From contig CAMAWH010000007.1 of the NCBI GenBank assembly GCA_945861635.1, forward strand, positions 1 to 64,000: a stretch of 64,000 nt of DNA, given 5' to 3'. Numbering within the stretch: the first letter of the stretch is position 1; the number at the start of each line of letters is the position of its first letter. Source of the DNA: Klebsiella pneumoniae (GTDB lineage Bacteria; Myxococcota_A; UBA796; SXON01). The notes under the pieces are model-generated. The model saw nothing but the letters and a program-made list of their open reading frames with translations. It did no database searches and was not told where the DNA came from. The translations under genes were made by a program, and so were the position numbers. Below, piece after piece: positions 17,229-26,436 of this stretch.

Positions 17229-18058
17229 GTAGCCCGGATGCCCGGTGGCGACGCACGCGTCGCGTCCACCACCCGCTCGACGTCAATCCCGCGCAAGCAT
17301 CCAATTTGGAACGGACACCACTTGCGATAGCAGGGGCGGCACCACATGTCGGGGCCTTCGATCGGCGTGCCAGCGCCAGTGCGCGCCGCCGTCGTCGAAC
17401 CATGTAGCATCACGACGCGCACACCGCACGCCGCGGCAAAATGCCCCGCGCCCGTATCTCCCGTGACGAACACCGAGGCGCGATCGAGCGCCGCTGCGAA
17501 GTCGGGCAGTACGAGCCCCTCCACCACTCGGTGCGGCCCGGCGATCGCGGCGACCTCCGCTGCCTCCCCCGGCCCGGCAAAGAAAACCGCAGTGCCAACG
17601 CGATCCGCAAGTTCCCGAAAGTGAGGCCAGCGCACCGTGGGCGACGGACTCCACGGGTTCAGGGCGACGAAACCGTCGGGCAAGGTCGGTGATTGCCCAC
17701 GCGGAAGGTATCTCGGCATGCCGACCGGACCGGCGCCCGCCGCGGCAACGATGCGCGCATACCGCTCACGACGGTGCTCCAGCCGATTGCCGACGTCCGT
17801 GGTGAGGAGGGGGCCGATTCCGATGCGTTGTGAAAGTGCCCGCCAACGCCACGCCGCGGCCAGCGATGACTTCAGCAGCACGCCGATCTCTCCGACAGGC
17901 GCTTGCTCTCCGTCGGTGACGTCCATCCCTGCATACAGCTCGCTGCCCCATCGCCCCCGGGTGTGGATGCGCAGCGGACCGATGGCCGCCAACGCCAGAA
18001 TCGCGGGGAGCGCCATGACAGCGTCTCCGAGGTGATCAGGCGCGCGGACGGCAAACAC
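17225..18058 (-). CDS. GT9 heptosyltransferase-family protein, tandem paralogue
   Basis: The 277-residue protein starts 'FAVRAPDHLGDAVMALPAI', matching the GT9 N-terminus, and contains 'FVTGDTGAGHFAAACGVRVV' and the Cys cluster 'WCRPCYRKWCPFQIGC'. GTG 18058 lies five bases after the upstream stop with GAGGTGG upstream; the frame extends to 18172, but that part would lie inside the CHAT/FHA gene and is not GT9-like. It is predicted to be a cytoplasmic LPS-core-type transferase. Confidence 0.88.
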   Translation of the reverse strand: MFAVRAPDHLGDAVMALPAILALAAIGPLRIHTRGRWGSELYAGMDVTDGEQAPVGEIGVLLKSSLAAAWRWRALSQRIGIGPLLTTDVGNRLEHRRERYARIVAAAGAGPVGMPRYLPRGQSPTLPDGFVALNPWSPSPTVRWPHFRELADRVGTAVFFAGPGEAAEVAAIAGPHRVVEGLVLPDFAAALDRASVFVTGDTGAGHFAAACGVRVVMLHGSTTAARTGAGTPIEGPDMWCRPCYRKWCPFQIGCLRGIDVERVVDATRASPPGIRAT

Positions 18059-18063
18059 CGGCG

Positions 18064-19761
18064 TCAGACCACCTCGACCCAGGTGCCGGAGCCGAGGCGA
18101 AGCCGATCTCCAGGGCGAAGGCGGACAGTGCCGCTGATCTCGACAGCGTCGTCCCCCCCCCGCGCCAACCACGTGAGGGCGAATACGCGGATGGCGTCCG
18201 GCGCGGCCCAGGATAGATGCCGCCGAGAAACTGCCCTATCGCAAGCGCCCGATTCGTAAAGTGCCGCCGACACTGGCGCATCGGGATCGAAGCGCCCGAG
18301 CGAATCCCCGGTGCGGAGCAACTCAAACCGGCGCCCGTCCTCCGGGCCCCCGACCGCCTCGAAAACCAGACCGCCCCCACGAGAAACAGGCGCCAATGCG
18401 GGCGGCGCACCGGTCGTGACGAGCCGCAATTCCTCGGCCGTACGCGTGCGCAACCGCGCCAGAATCGAGGGGTCGAGACGCGCCTCCACCCACGGAACCG
18501 TCGCAAGGGCGCGCGCGAGCTGCCGCGGACCCCAGCCGTCGGGCAGCATCGACGCGAGGTCCTGCACCCGGAGCGTGACGCGCGGTGCCCCCTCGGCCAG
18601 GTCGATCGGGGGCCTGTCGCGGCAGACCTCTCCGAACGCCGTCCGCAACGCAGACACAAGGTCATCGGGCGAACGAATCCGCAGCATTGCCGCCGCGAGT
18701 TGCTCCACGCCGAGCCATCCATGCGCCTCCGCGTACACGACGGCGTCGGCCAGCACCGCCTCACCCCCTGCCGATCCTTCGGGGAAGATCGGCGGGCGCG
18801 CACGCGTTGCCAAACCCGGTGGGTCCTCCAACACGCCAACATCGGCGACGAAAACCTGCGGCGTCCACCATCGCGCCGTCGGTTCGGAGGACGACAGCGC
18901 CCGAAGTGCCCGCCGCCCGGCACCGACCGCCTCCATGATCGATTCGCCGTCATCCAACGAGCGGTACAACGCCGTGGAGAATGTCCCCGACGCATCCACC
19001 GGCCACGCGCTCGTGGGTGCGACACACACCGGCGTGCCTGTCGAAACGACCCTGTCCCCCAGCCCCACGGCATCCGTGATCGCGCACACGCCGTCGTGAC
19101 AAAGGTCGAGGAAGACAAAATCAGCCTCTGCGAGCGCACCGGCCATCGCCGAAAGCCCGGCTTCGGCAACGTCAAGATCCTCGGCGTGCAGGAGCACGTT
19201 GCGCAACGCCTCCGCCCCTTGCGCGACCAGATGAACGACGCGCAGCGCCCCGGCGCCCGCCGGGCCGTCCGCGGGGCGCACGCACCGAAGCGCAGCCAAA
19301 CCCGCCATCAGGCCGTCGGACACGGCCGCACACGCGGGCTCCGCACGCTCAACCACCCACGTCCGCACTTCCCCCCGCGTGGCCTCCGGGTGCGGACGCG
19401 CAGACCCACCCTCGATGACACGCACGACGTGTCCGATGCCGGCCCGACCGATGAGCGCCTCCCAGGGCAAAGCCGCTGTTTCCCCGGAACGTGCGTCCAC
19501 CGCGAGCGTCAACTCACCGCCGTCTGCTTCCGTCATCCCCCGCATGAACGACAGCCGATCGCCGACGGGCAATGCAGCCAGAAGTGCCTCTGCAACACGC
19601 GTTTCCCAGGCATCGAGCGCCGCATCGGTTACGACCCCAGCGCCGCCCAGAGCGGGAAAGGTCATGCCGAGCATGTTCCCGGTGGCAAACGATGCTTTGC
19701 CGCCCGCGAGCACGACACCGCGTCCGTCGTCACCCAAGCCGACCGTCAATAATGCAATCAC
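18064..19761 (-). CDS. CHAT-like (inactive?) protease domain fused to FHA domain
   Basis: The 565-residue protein has a CHAT/caspase-like region at about 95-310: 'LPWEALIG' at 98-105, 'VVHLVAQGAE' at 175-184, 'FVFLDLCHDG' ending at 224, then 'LDDGESIMEAVGAGRRAL', the typical end. The catalytic His of CHAT (normally H-x-x-x-H-G) is Gln181 here, while Cys221 is kept, so the protease is probably inactive. Around 335-360 a stretch resembles a Clp-N repeat (weak). Residues 462-565 form an FHA-like domain with S-R-R-H at 512-515, which would bind phospho-threonine, perhaps on the kinase encoded downstream in the same run. The start is GTG 19761 with a leaderless-type promoter. Confidence 0.75.
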   Translation of the reverse strand: MIALLTVGLGDDGRGVVLAGGKASFATGNMLGMTFPALGGAGVVTDAALDAWETRVAEALLAALPVGDRLSFMRGMTEADGGELTLAVDARSGETAALPWEALIGRAGIGHVVRVIEGGSARPHPEATRGEVRTWVVERAEPACAAVSDGLMAGLAALRCVRPADGPAGAGALRVVHLVAQGAEALRNVLLHAEDLDVAEAGLSAMAGALAEADFVFLDLCHDGVCAITDAVGLGDRVVSTGTPVCVAPTSAWPVDASGTFSTALYRSLDDGESIMEAVGAGRRALRALSSSEPTARWWTPQVFVADVGVLEDPPGLATRARPPIFPEGSAGGEAVLADAVVYAEAHGWLGVEQLAAAMLRIRSPDDLVSALRTAFGEVCRDRPPIDLAEGAPRVTLRVQDLASMLPDGWGPRQLARALATVPWVEARLDPSILARLRTRTAEELRLVTTGAPPALAPVSRGGGLVFEAVGGPEDGRRFELLRTGDSLGRFDPDAPVSAALYESGACDRAVSRRHLSWAAPDAIRVFALTWLARGGDDAVEISGTVRLRPGDRLRLGSGTWVEVV

Positions 19762-19767
19762 GGCCCT

Positions 19768-19773
19768 GCTATA
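19768..19773 (-). promoter_or_regulatory. candidate -10 element for the eight-gene run (leaderless)
   Basis: TATAGC on the minus strand is followed by six bases and the GTG start at 19761, so the first T is 12 bases before the start codon, as in leaderless genes. It lies between the CHAT/FHA start and the stop of the upstream MopE gene (19789). Confidence 0.5.
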
Positions 19774-19788
19774 TCACGCGGCTTTCGG

Positions 19789-22700
19789 CTACTGGCCGGT
19801 GCCGTGCACGGCGTAGACGCGTCCCTGCACGGCCGAGCCGGTATTGAGGTTCGGGGCGCCGAACAGGAAGTCCGCGAACTCATCGCCATTGACATCGCCC
19901 AGCGCGGTCACGGCGCTGCCTAGGGCGCCGCTGGCAACGTTGGACTGGTAGAGCACATCGGCCGATCCGATGGACGTCGTCCCGACGAACGGTCCGTACA
20001 TCACGACCGCCACGCCGCCGCCGGTGACGGGCGAGTCGTATCCGGACGCCCCGATGACCACGTCGTCAAAATCGTCCCCGTCGATGTCGCCTACGCCCGC
20101 GGTACCGCGGCCAACGAAGTCGCTCGCCGCCGCGCCCCGGAGTTGCCCTCCCGCCGAGGTGGAGGCAACGCTTGTCGTAAGCGGACTGGTGAAGAGGAAG
20201 GCCGCGCCTGCGTCCGTAAGCGAGCCACTGCCATCCCATCCGTCGGCACCGAGCAGCAGTTCCTCGTAGCCATCCCCGTTGGTGTCACCGGCGTTCGACA
20301 GCGATTGCGACGCGCTCGCGAGATTGGAGCTGTCCAGCACGGCGTCGGCATCCGAAATCGCCGAATCGGCGTCCGCGCGGGTGAGCGCCGACGTTGTAAT
20401 GGGGCCCTCAAAGACGTAGACGGCGTCTGTCCCCGTCGCGCCCACCACGAGATCATCGTACCCGTCGCCGTCCACGTCGAGATGCCCGACCGCGGCGTAG
20501 CCGAGTCGGTCTCCCAATACGGAACCGGTGATAATGGTCACGGGCGTGGCCGTGGACATCGTCCACGTTCCATCTGCGTGATCGCCCGGCATCACGATCA
20601 GGCGGCCGAGCCCCGTCGAGATGCCCAAGGTGAAGCGGTACGCACCGGCAAACCAGTCCTCGACGCCATCGTCGTCGAGATCGCCTGCATCTCCGACCGT
20701 CCAGCCCACGGTTTCGGCGTTGGCCGTGCCCTTCAGGGTGAGCGAAGCGCTGGCGATGACATACGCGCCACCGGTCGTGTTGCCCTTGACCAGCGACACG
20801 GCCCCGGCGTCCGTGACCGAGCCGTTGTTGAACATGTACGTACCGATCAGCAGTTCGTCATCCCCGTCGGTGTCGACATCGTCGATCATGGCGACGCCCT
20901 GACCGGCCCGATCACCGGAGGCTCCACCGGTGAACGTCGCGAATGCGGACGAAAGTGCAGAGGGCAGCCCCGTTGCCGTGCCGTTGAGCACATACGCGCG
21001 GCCGACGTTGTCCACCGTTGCCGTGTCGTACTCGCGGTTTCCAATCACCACGTCCGGGATGGCGTCGCCGTTGAAATCGCGGCCACCCGACATCGCGGCC
21101 CCGAAAAAACCGGCGCCCGACGACGCACTAGCGCCGTCATACGTGCCGTCCACAGATCCGACAATCGCCACGCCGTACGCGCCGTCGTCGCGACAGTCAT
21201 CGACGTCGTCACACCCGTTGTCGAAGCCGTCCTCGCACGCCTCCGTGGCGCCCGGGTAGACGACATCGTGGGCGTCGTCGCAATCCGTGGAGAGCGCGGC
21301 GTACCCCGCAGGTTGGTCGCACAGGGACACGTTGGAGGTCCCGGAAACACCGTAATCATCGCTATCCCCGTCCACATACCAGGTCGCCTGCCCGGTGGCG
21401 CCGGTGTCCAGATCGTCGGCCGTGCCACTGCAGTTTTCATCCGTGTTCGCGGCGTCGCAAATCTCCGCCACCCCCGGATTGATCGCGAAACTGCCATCGT
21501 TGCAGTCAGTGGCGTCCAGCACGGCGCTGGCGGGCTGTGAGCACTGCACAGTGACGACGCTCACGTCCCCGTAGGCATCGCCATCGGTATCGGCGTACCA
21601 CGTGGCCAAGGTCGCCTCGTCGATCGAGGGATCGTCATCGTTGGTGAGGGTGTCGCAATCCTCATCGACGCTTGCGCCCTCGCAAATCTCGGTAGCGTCG
21701 GGGTGAATGGCGGCGTCCGCGTCGTCACAGTCATTGCCGTCGGCGATGAACCCTATCGGGGCGTCGCAGGTGACATTTGTCGACGTGGGGTCTCCGAACC
21801 CGTCCTCGTCGGTGTCCGCGTACCACGTGGACATGCTGGCGAGTGTCGCCGCGGTGTCGTCGTCGTCCGCAACATCATTACAATCCTCATCGACATCGCC
21901 GGCGTCGCATACCTCTATGGCAACAGGATGAATCGCGTCGTCACCATCGTCACAGTCGGTCGCATTGGCGACCGAGCCCGTGGGTTGATTGCACGCAATG
22001 GAGGAGGTCGTGCTCCCGTAGCCGTCCGCATCCTCGTCGGCATACCAAAGAGTTTGCCCACCCGCGCTGGCATCGTCGGAAAGCCCATCGCAGTCCTCGT
22101 CCGTGTCGGCCGCGTCGCAAATCTCCGCGGCGGCTGGGCTGATCGCATCGTCGCCATCGTCGCAATCGGTGCTCGTCGCGAGGTAGCCGGGCGGAGCGTC
22201 GCAAGCAGATGTCGTTTCCGTCCCGGCGTAACCGTCACTGTCACTGTCGAGGTACCACGTAAACTGCCCGGTCGCGGAAGCGTCGTCGGCGGTTCCGTCG
22301 CAGTCCTCGTCGGTGTCTGCGCTGTCGCATGCCTCCGTGGCGGCGGGGTTGATCGCGGCGTCCCCGTCGTCACAATCGGTGGACGTTGCGAGGTATCCGG
22401 CGGGAACGTCGCACGCGGACGTCGTGAGCGCGCCCGCGTAGCCGTCATTGTCGTCGTCGAGGTACCACGTGAACTGCCCGGCAGCAGACGCGCCATCTGC
22501 GGCTTCGTCGCAGTCTTCGTCGGTGTCGGCGGTGTCGCAGACTTCCGTCGCATCCGGGCTGATCGCAGCATCGGAGTCGTCACAATCCTCGTCGTTCGCC
22601 ACAAAACCGGATGGTACCGTGCACGCGAGCGCGCTGACCGCGCTGCCGTAGGTATCCGCGTCCAAATCCTCGTAGAACGTCAGCTCGCCGTCCGCGCCTG

Positions 22701-24543
22701 CGTCGTCCGTCGCGCCGTCACAATCCTCGTCCTCCCCGCCGCAAACCTCAGTTCCGCCCGGAAAGGTCGAACCAACGGCGTCGTTGCAATCGGTGGCGTC
22801 CGCGACGTACCCGCTCGGCACATCGCAAGCAACGAGCGGCTCGGCCGCATCGCCAAACGTGTCTGAATCGGTATCGGCGTACCAGGTCGCCGCATCGTCC
22901 GCGCTGGCCTCATCCACCTCCGTGTCGCAGTTGTTGTCGATGAAATCGCAGACCTCGGTCGCCGCGGCGTTCACGGCCGGGTCGAGGTCATCGCAGTCGG
23001 AGCTGTCCGCGGTGTAACCGGCCGGAACGTCGCAAGCGGAAACGCTGACGCCGCCGTCTCCGAAGGTGTCACTGTCACTGTCGGCGTACCAAAGAACGGC
23101 CCCGACAGCATCTCCTTCGTCCACCGCACCATCGCAGTTTTCGTCACCGCCGCCGCAGACTTCCGTGCCGCCGGGATGCGCGGTCACATCGGCGTCATCA
23201 CAATCCGTCGCGTCCACTACGTAGCCGGCGGGCTGCTCGCACGCGATCCACGTGGCCGGCGCGTAGCCGTAGGCGTCGTCGTCTGCATCTACATACCAGG
23301 TCAGCGCGTCGGCGGCCGAGTCCTCGTCGGTCGTGCCGCTGCAGTCGTTGTCGATGCCGTCACAGAGTTCCGTGCCCGAGGGGGACACCGCGCTGTCCGT
23401 GTCGTTGCAGTCTTCGCACGCCGGGAACCCGTCGTCGTCGATGTCTTCGTAGGCCACCGAGCCATCGCAATTGTAGTCGGTGGGGTCCGTGCAGTCGGGT
23501 TCCTCCGCCCCAGGATAAATCGCCGCGTCCCCGTCGTTACAGTCGGTCGCGTCGGCGACATGTCCGCTCGGAGCGGAACAATCCGCCACCGTGGCCGTGA
23601 AATCGCCGTAGCCATCGGCATCCACGTCGGCGTAGTACGTCAGCGCGTCGGTGGCGGCGAGATCGACCGTGCCTTCACAGTCGTTGTCGACCCCATCACA
23701 AACCTCGACAGCATCCCGGTTTACGGCAGCCGCGGCGTCGTCACAGTCATCACACGCGGGGAAGCCGTCCGCGTCGGCATCGGCATACCCGACCGATTCG
23801 TCGCAGTTGTAATCGTTGGAATCCGTGCAGTCGTCTTCGGTCGCGGCCGGGTGAAAGGCGGCATTTGCGTCGTCACAGTCGCCGCCTGGCGCGACATGGC
23901 CAACGGGAGCGTCGCAAGCAGCGAGCGGTGTGCCGGTGCCGTAGCCGTCCGCGTCATCGTCGGCGTACCAGGCGGTGGCGTCCACGGCGGCGTCGTCGAT
24001 GGCAGCGTTGCAATCGTTGTCGAGGCCGTCGCAACGCTCGACTGCACCAGGGTGCACGAGGGGTGAGGTGTCATCACAGTCCTCACACGCGGCTACACCG
24101 TCGGCGTCGGCATCGGCCCAGGCCACGGAGCCGTCGCAATTGTAATCGTGCGGGTCTGCACAATCCGACTCCTCCGCGCCGGGGTTGGTTGCGGGATCGG
24201 TGTCGTCACAATCGCCGTCGGCTGCGGCGAAACCGGTCGGCGCCGCACAGGCGACGACCCTCTCCCCCGTCCCTGCCCCGTCCGCATCGGCGTCTTCGTA
24301 GTAGGTCGAGCCGTCGGTTGCGTCGTCATCCACAACGTCATCGCAATCGTCGTCAACGTCGTTGCAGACCTCCGCTGCGCCCGGGTGAATGTCTGCGTTT
24401 GCGTCGTCACAGTCCTGGTCAAGGGCGTACCCATCTCCATCGCCATCGGACGCCACCCCGGAATCGCTGGACGAGTTGGCGGGCTTGCCGGAATCCTGAG
24501 GAGCGCAAGCCGAGAGGACGGCGAACAAAACAAGGCGGCGCAT
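19789..24543 (-). CDS. giant MopE-type repeat and FG-GAP lipoprotein
   Basis: The 1584-residue product starts with a lipoprotein signal ending L-S-A-C. It then has 17 MopE-type metal-binding motifs of the form D-C-D-D-x5-P-x-A-x-E-x-C-D...D-C-D, joined by segments 'WYADxDxDGYG' and a conserved C-D-x-P-x-G-Y/F. Pfam's Cu-binding MopE family describes this motif; MopE itself is a copper-binding surface protein of Methylococcus, but metal binding here is inferred. From about residue 1130 seven or so FG-GAP repeats form an integrin-like beta-propeller ('GRDFNGDAIPDVVIG', 'GDVNGDEFADFLFG'). It is probably a surface adhesin or metal-binding matrix protein. TAGAGT lies 21 bases upstream and GGAAG serves as Shine-Dalgarno. 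Confidence 0.9.
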   Translation of the reverse strand: MRRLVLFAVLSACAPQDSGKPANSSSDSGVASDGDGDGYALDQDCDDANADIHPGAAEVCNDVDDDCDDVVDDDATDGSTYYEDADADGAGTGERVVACAAPTGFAAADGDCDDTDPATNPGAEESDCADPHDYNCDGSVAWADADADGVAACEDCDDTSPLVHPGAVERCDGLDNDCNAAIDDAAVDATAWYADDDADGYGTGTPLAACDAPVGHVAPGGDCDDANAAFHPAATEDDCTDSNDYNCDESVGYADADADGFPACDDCDDAAAAVNRDAVEVCDGVDNDCEGTVDLAATDALTYYADVDADGYGDFTATVADCSAPSGHVADATDCNDGDAAIYPGAEEPDCTDPTDYNCDGSVAYEDIDDDGFPACEDCNDTDSAVSPSGTELCDGIDNDCSGTTDEDSAADALTWYVDADDDAYGYAPATWIACEQPAGYVVDATDCDDADVTAHPGGTEVCGGGDENCDGAVDEGDAVGAVLWYADSDSDTFGDGGVSVSACDVPAGYTADSSDCDDLDPAVNAAATEVCDFIDNNCDTEVDEASADDAATWYADTDSDTFGDAAEPLVACDVPSGYVADATDCNDAVGSTFPGGTEVCGGEDEDCDGATDDAGADGELTFYEDLDADTYGSAVSALACTVPSGFVANDEDCDDSDAAISPDATEVCDTADTDEDCDEAADGASAAGQFTWYLDDDNDGYAGALTTSACDVPAGYLATSTDCDDGDAAINPAATEACDSADTDEDCDGTADDASATGQFTWYLDSDSDGYAGTETTSACDAPPGYLATSTDCDDGDDAISPAAAEICDAADTDEDCDGLSDDASAGGQTLWYADEDADGYGSTTSSIACNQPTGSVANATDCDDGDDAIHPVAIEVCDAGDVDEDCNDVADDDDTAATLASMSTWYADTDEDGFGDPTSTNVTCDAPIGFIADGNDCDDADAAIHPDATEICEGASVDEDCDTLTNDDDPSIDEATLATWYADTDGDAYGDVSVVTVQCSQPASAVLDATDCNDGSFAINPGVAEICDAANTDENCSGTADDLDTGATGQATWYVDGDSDDYGVSGTSNVSLCDQPAGYAALSTDCDDAHDVVYPGATEACEDGFDNGCDDVDDCRDDGAYGVAIVGSVDGTYDGASASSGAGFFGAAMSGGRDFNGDAIPDVVIGNREYDTATVDNVGRAYVLNGTATGLPSALSSAFATFTGGASGDRAGQGVAMIDDVDTDGDDELLIGTYMFNNGSVTDAGAVSLVKGNTTGGAYVIASASLTLKGTANAETVGWTVGDAGDLDDDGVEDWFAGAYRFTLGISTGLGRLIVMPGDHADGTWTMSTATPVTIITGSVLGDRLGYAAVGHLDVDGDGYDDLVVGATGTDAVYVFEGPITTSALTRADADSAISDADAVLDSSNLASASQSLSNAGDTNGDGYEELLLGADGWDGSGSLTDAGAAFLFTSPLTTSVASTSAGGQLRGAAASDFVGRGTAGVGDIDGDDFDDVVIGASGYDSPVTGGGVAVVMYGPFVGTTSIGSADVLYQSNVASGALGSAVTALGDVNGDEFADFLFGAPNLNTGSAVQGRVYAVHGTGQ
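21180..24450 (-). repeat. array of 17 protein-level MopE repeats
   Basis: About 17 units of roughly 60-65 codons code for Asp/Cys-rich metal-binding motifs; units 11-14 (about 21.9-22.7 kb) are the most alike at DNA level and suggest recent duplications. These are coding repeats, not a CRISPR array. Confidence 0.8.
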
Positions 24544-24600
24544 GGGACTTCCGGGCGAAAGAGCACTCTACCCGCCAAACTCCCCCCTCGCCATTCGCCG

Positions 24601-25377
24601 CTATGCTCCGCCTTTCCCCGCCTTCGATGCCTCCTGCAACTCCCGCCTCACGATCACGTAGACGCCTGGGTCGTACGTCAACGCCGTGTGCCCAACCCCC
24701 TGCACCGAGCGATTCTTCATCGAGGTTTCCCCCGGTTTCGGCACCAATACCGCGCTCCACCATGGGCAAACGACGTCATGGCGGCTGTACACGCTCACCA
24801 ACGGGACCGTTGGCGGAAACACATCGGCCTTGAGACGTTGCACGAACTTCGAGTTGGGCAACAGGTCCCACGGACTCCGGCTCAGGATGCCCGCACCCAT
24901 CAACGTAAAACCCAGCGCCGCCGTCGGGGTGCCGTGATGGGGACTCCCCAGGGTAATCACGGATTTTACGCGAGAGGTCCCGCCGAAATGCTGCACGTAT
25001 TCCCGCGCAATCAGCCCGCCCTTGGAATGGCCGACGATGTGAAACGACTTCAACCCCGTGCGGAGGCAGATGCGATCGATCTTCTCGGCGATCATCTCCG
25101 CGAGTTCCCCGGGACGCCGGGTATTGAACCGCGCAAACAAGCCGCCGAGATCGAAGCTGAACACGCCGTACCCGTCGTACCGAAGTCGATCCTCCATCAC
25201 CTCCCAGACGTTTCGCGTCTGGAAAAAGCCGTGGAGAAGCAGAACTGTTTCTTCATGCTGCGCAAAATCGTCACGCCGAACCACCCGATTTCCACGCGCG
25301 TAGACGCTGCGTATGCTCCCCAGTTGGTCACGCAGCATCCGGTAGACGCGCAAGGGAGAGGTGGGGCGGTTGACCAC
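24601..25377 (-). CDS. alpha/beta hydrolase, triacylglycerol-lipase/PGAP1-like
   Basis: The 258-residue protein contains the oxyanion segment 'VLLLHGFFQTRNVWEVM', nucleophile elbow G-H-S-K-G-G, 'GSPHHGTPTA', the acid in 'VYSRHDVVCPW' and the His in 'GVGHTALTYDP'. GHSKGG with a following 'IAREYV' is typical of bacterial lipases and PGAP1-like esterases. GTG 25377 has GGCGGGGG upstream; ATG 25338 is possible, and the longer frame to 25776 would cover the divergent lipoprotein gene. No signal peptide is seen, so a cytoplasmic or otherwise exported lipase is possible. Confidence 0.83.
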   Translation of the reverse strand: MVNRPTSPLRVYRMLRDQLGSIRSVYARGNRVVRRDDFAQHEETVLLLHGFFQTRNVWEVMEDRLRYDGYGVFSFDLGGLFARFNTRRPGELAEMIAEKIDRICLRTGLKSFHIVGHSKGGLIAREYVQHFGGTSRVKSVITLGSPHHGTPTAALGFTLMGAGILSRSPWDLLPNSKFVQRLKADVFPPTVPLVSVYSRHDVVCPWWSAVLVPKPGETSMKNRSVQGVGHTALTYDPGVYVIVRRELQEASKAGKGGA

Positions 25378-25425
25378 GAACCCCCGCCTAACCCGTGCTA
25401 CCTTGGGGTAGCGCTGGAGAACGCG

Positions 25426-25914
25426 ATGCTCGTTGCCCTTTCCCTGCTGGCCTGCACCCCGGAGAAGACGGACAAATCGGACAGCGCTCCGCCACTCGAT
25501 AACAGCGATACCGCCGACTGCGGCGGCACACTTCCCGTCGTAAGCAATCTCGTGGCGGCGGACGGCGGACCGATCGAGGACTCGGACGGCGGCGGGCAGC
25601 AACCCAGCATCAAGGTCGAATGGGACATGGACGATGACGATCACGACCTCAACACGTTTTCGTGGGCGATTTGGTACCAGCTCGCCGCGACCGGGGCGCC
25701 CGACACGGCCAGCGCACCCTACGCAAGCAGCACCGAGGAATTGAGTGACGGCGCGTGCACGTCGGGCCAAGCGCACTACGGTCTGAAGCTTGGCGTGAAC
25801 GGCGGCGCGATGGAGTACGCCACCGCCTACACCTTCACCGTCATCGTCGAGGACATGGCGGGCCTCGCGTCTGAGGCGGTCACAGCCACGGGGACAACGC
25901 CCGGGCCGCTGTAG
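25426..25914 (+). CDS. small lipoprotein, paralogue of the next gene
   Basis: ATG 25426 follows GGAG and gives the signal 'MLVALSLLAC'. The mature protein (about 152 residues) has an acidic linker then a beta-rich domain beginning 'CGGTLPVVSNL', probably an immunoglobulin-like or fibronectin-like fold judging from 'AYTFTVIVEDMAGL'. The family is not recognised. The next gene starts three bases after the stop and encodes a related protein ('CHGSLPRIQTL'), so this is a tandem duplicate. The divergent lipase starts 48 bases away. The role is unknown. Confidence 0.75.
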   Translation: MLVALSLLACTPEKTDKSDSAPPLDNSDTADCGGTLPVVSNLVAADGGPIEDSDGGGQQPSIKVEWDMDDDDHDLNTFSWAIWYQLAATGAPDTASAPYASSTEELSDGACTSGQAHYGLKLGVNGGAMEYATAYTFTVIVEDMAGLASEAVTATGTTPGPL

Positions 25915-25917
25915 TTG

Positions 25918-26436
25918 ATGCCTCCGTGTACGGCTCGCCTTACGTTGGCACTCGTGGTGTCCGGTGCGTGCACGGTCGCGCCCGATCTAAAGGCCGCCGG
26001 CGAAGATAGCGCGGGCGACTGCCATGGTTCTCTCCCTCGAATTCAGACGCTCTCCGTTGGCGATGGGGGCCTCATGACGTTTCCCGACAACGACGACACG
26101 GCGTGGACCGTCCGGTTCAGTGTGGACGCGCGTGACGAGGAGGACCGCGATCTGGACTTCGTGACGTTTCGCGCCTGGTGGGTGGCGGGGTCCGATGCGC
26201 CAGACACGACGTTGGCGCCTAACTTTGATGGGAACGCCCAGCCGGGATCGAAGGAACTGTGCAACGCGTGGAAGCACAATGCGGAGCAACGCGTGACGCT
26301 CCCCCGTGACGATCTTGCGTTTGCGACGACATACGCCTTCGCCGTGCGCATCATGGACAGCGGCGGAGACTGGTCGGACGCAGCATTTCAAGGGCATACA
26401 ACCTGTGCTTCCGATGGGACGCCCGCGGGGGGGTAG
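25918..26436 (+). CDS. small lipoprotein, tandem paralogue
   Basis: ATG 25918 (or TTG 25915) lies right after the upstream stop. The signal ends V-S-G-A-C. The mature domain aligns with the previous gene: 'CHGSLPRIQTL', a run of Asp/Glu before 'LDFVTFRAWWV' (there 'LNTFSWAIWYQ'), an 'APDT' segment and a late 'ATTYAFAVRIMDSGG' strand. It ends in Ala-Gly-Gly. The function is unknown; it is likely an outer-membrane lipoprotein transcribed with its twin. Confidence 0.72.
   Translation: MPPCTARLTLALVVSGACTVAPDLKAAGEDSAGDCHGSLPRIQTLSVGDGGLMTFPDNDDTAWTVRFSVDARDEEDRDLDFVTFRAWWVAGSDAPDTTLAPNFDGNAQPGSKELCNAWKHNAEQRVTLPRDDLAFATTYAFAVRIMDSGGDWSDAAFQGHTTCASDGTPAGG

Noticed and set aside
20143..22866. Long plus-strand open frames (465 and 387 residues) opposite the MopE repeats
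   Set aside because: They are the reverse of an Asp/Cys repeat array; their products are Val/Arg/Gly-rich with no domain, no signal and no start context.
19789..24543. Possible CRISPR or satellite array
   Set aside because: The periodicity is at the protein level with variable DNA units and no constant repeat-spacer pattern.
24148..25425. Upstream extension of the small lipoprotein starting at 25426
   Set aside because: It is antisense to the lipase and the MopE gene; the lipoprotein signal starts at 25426.
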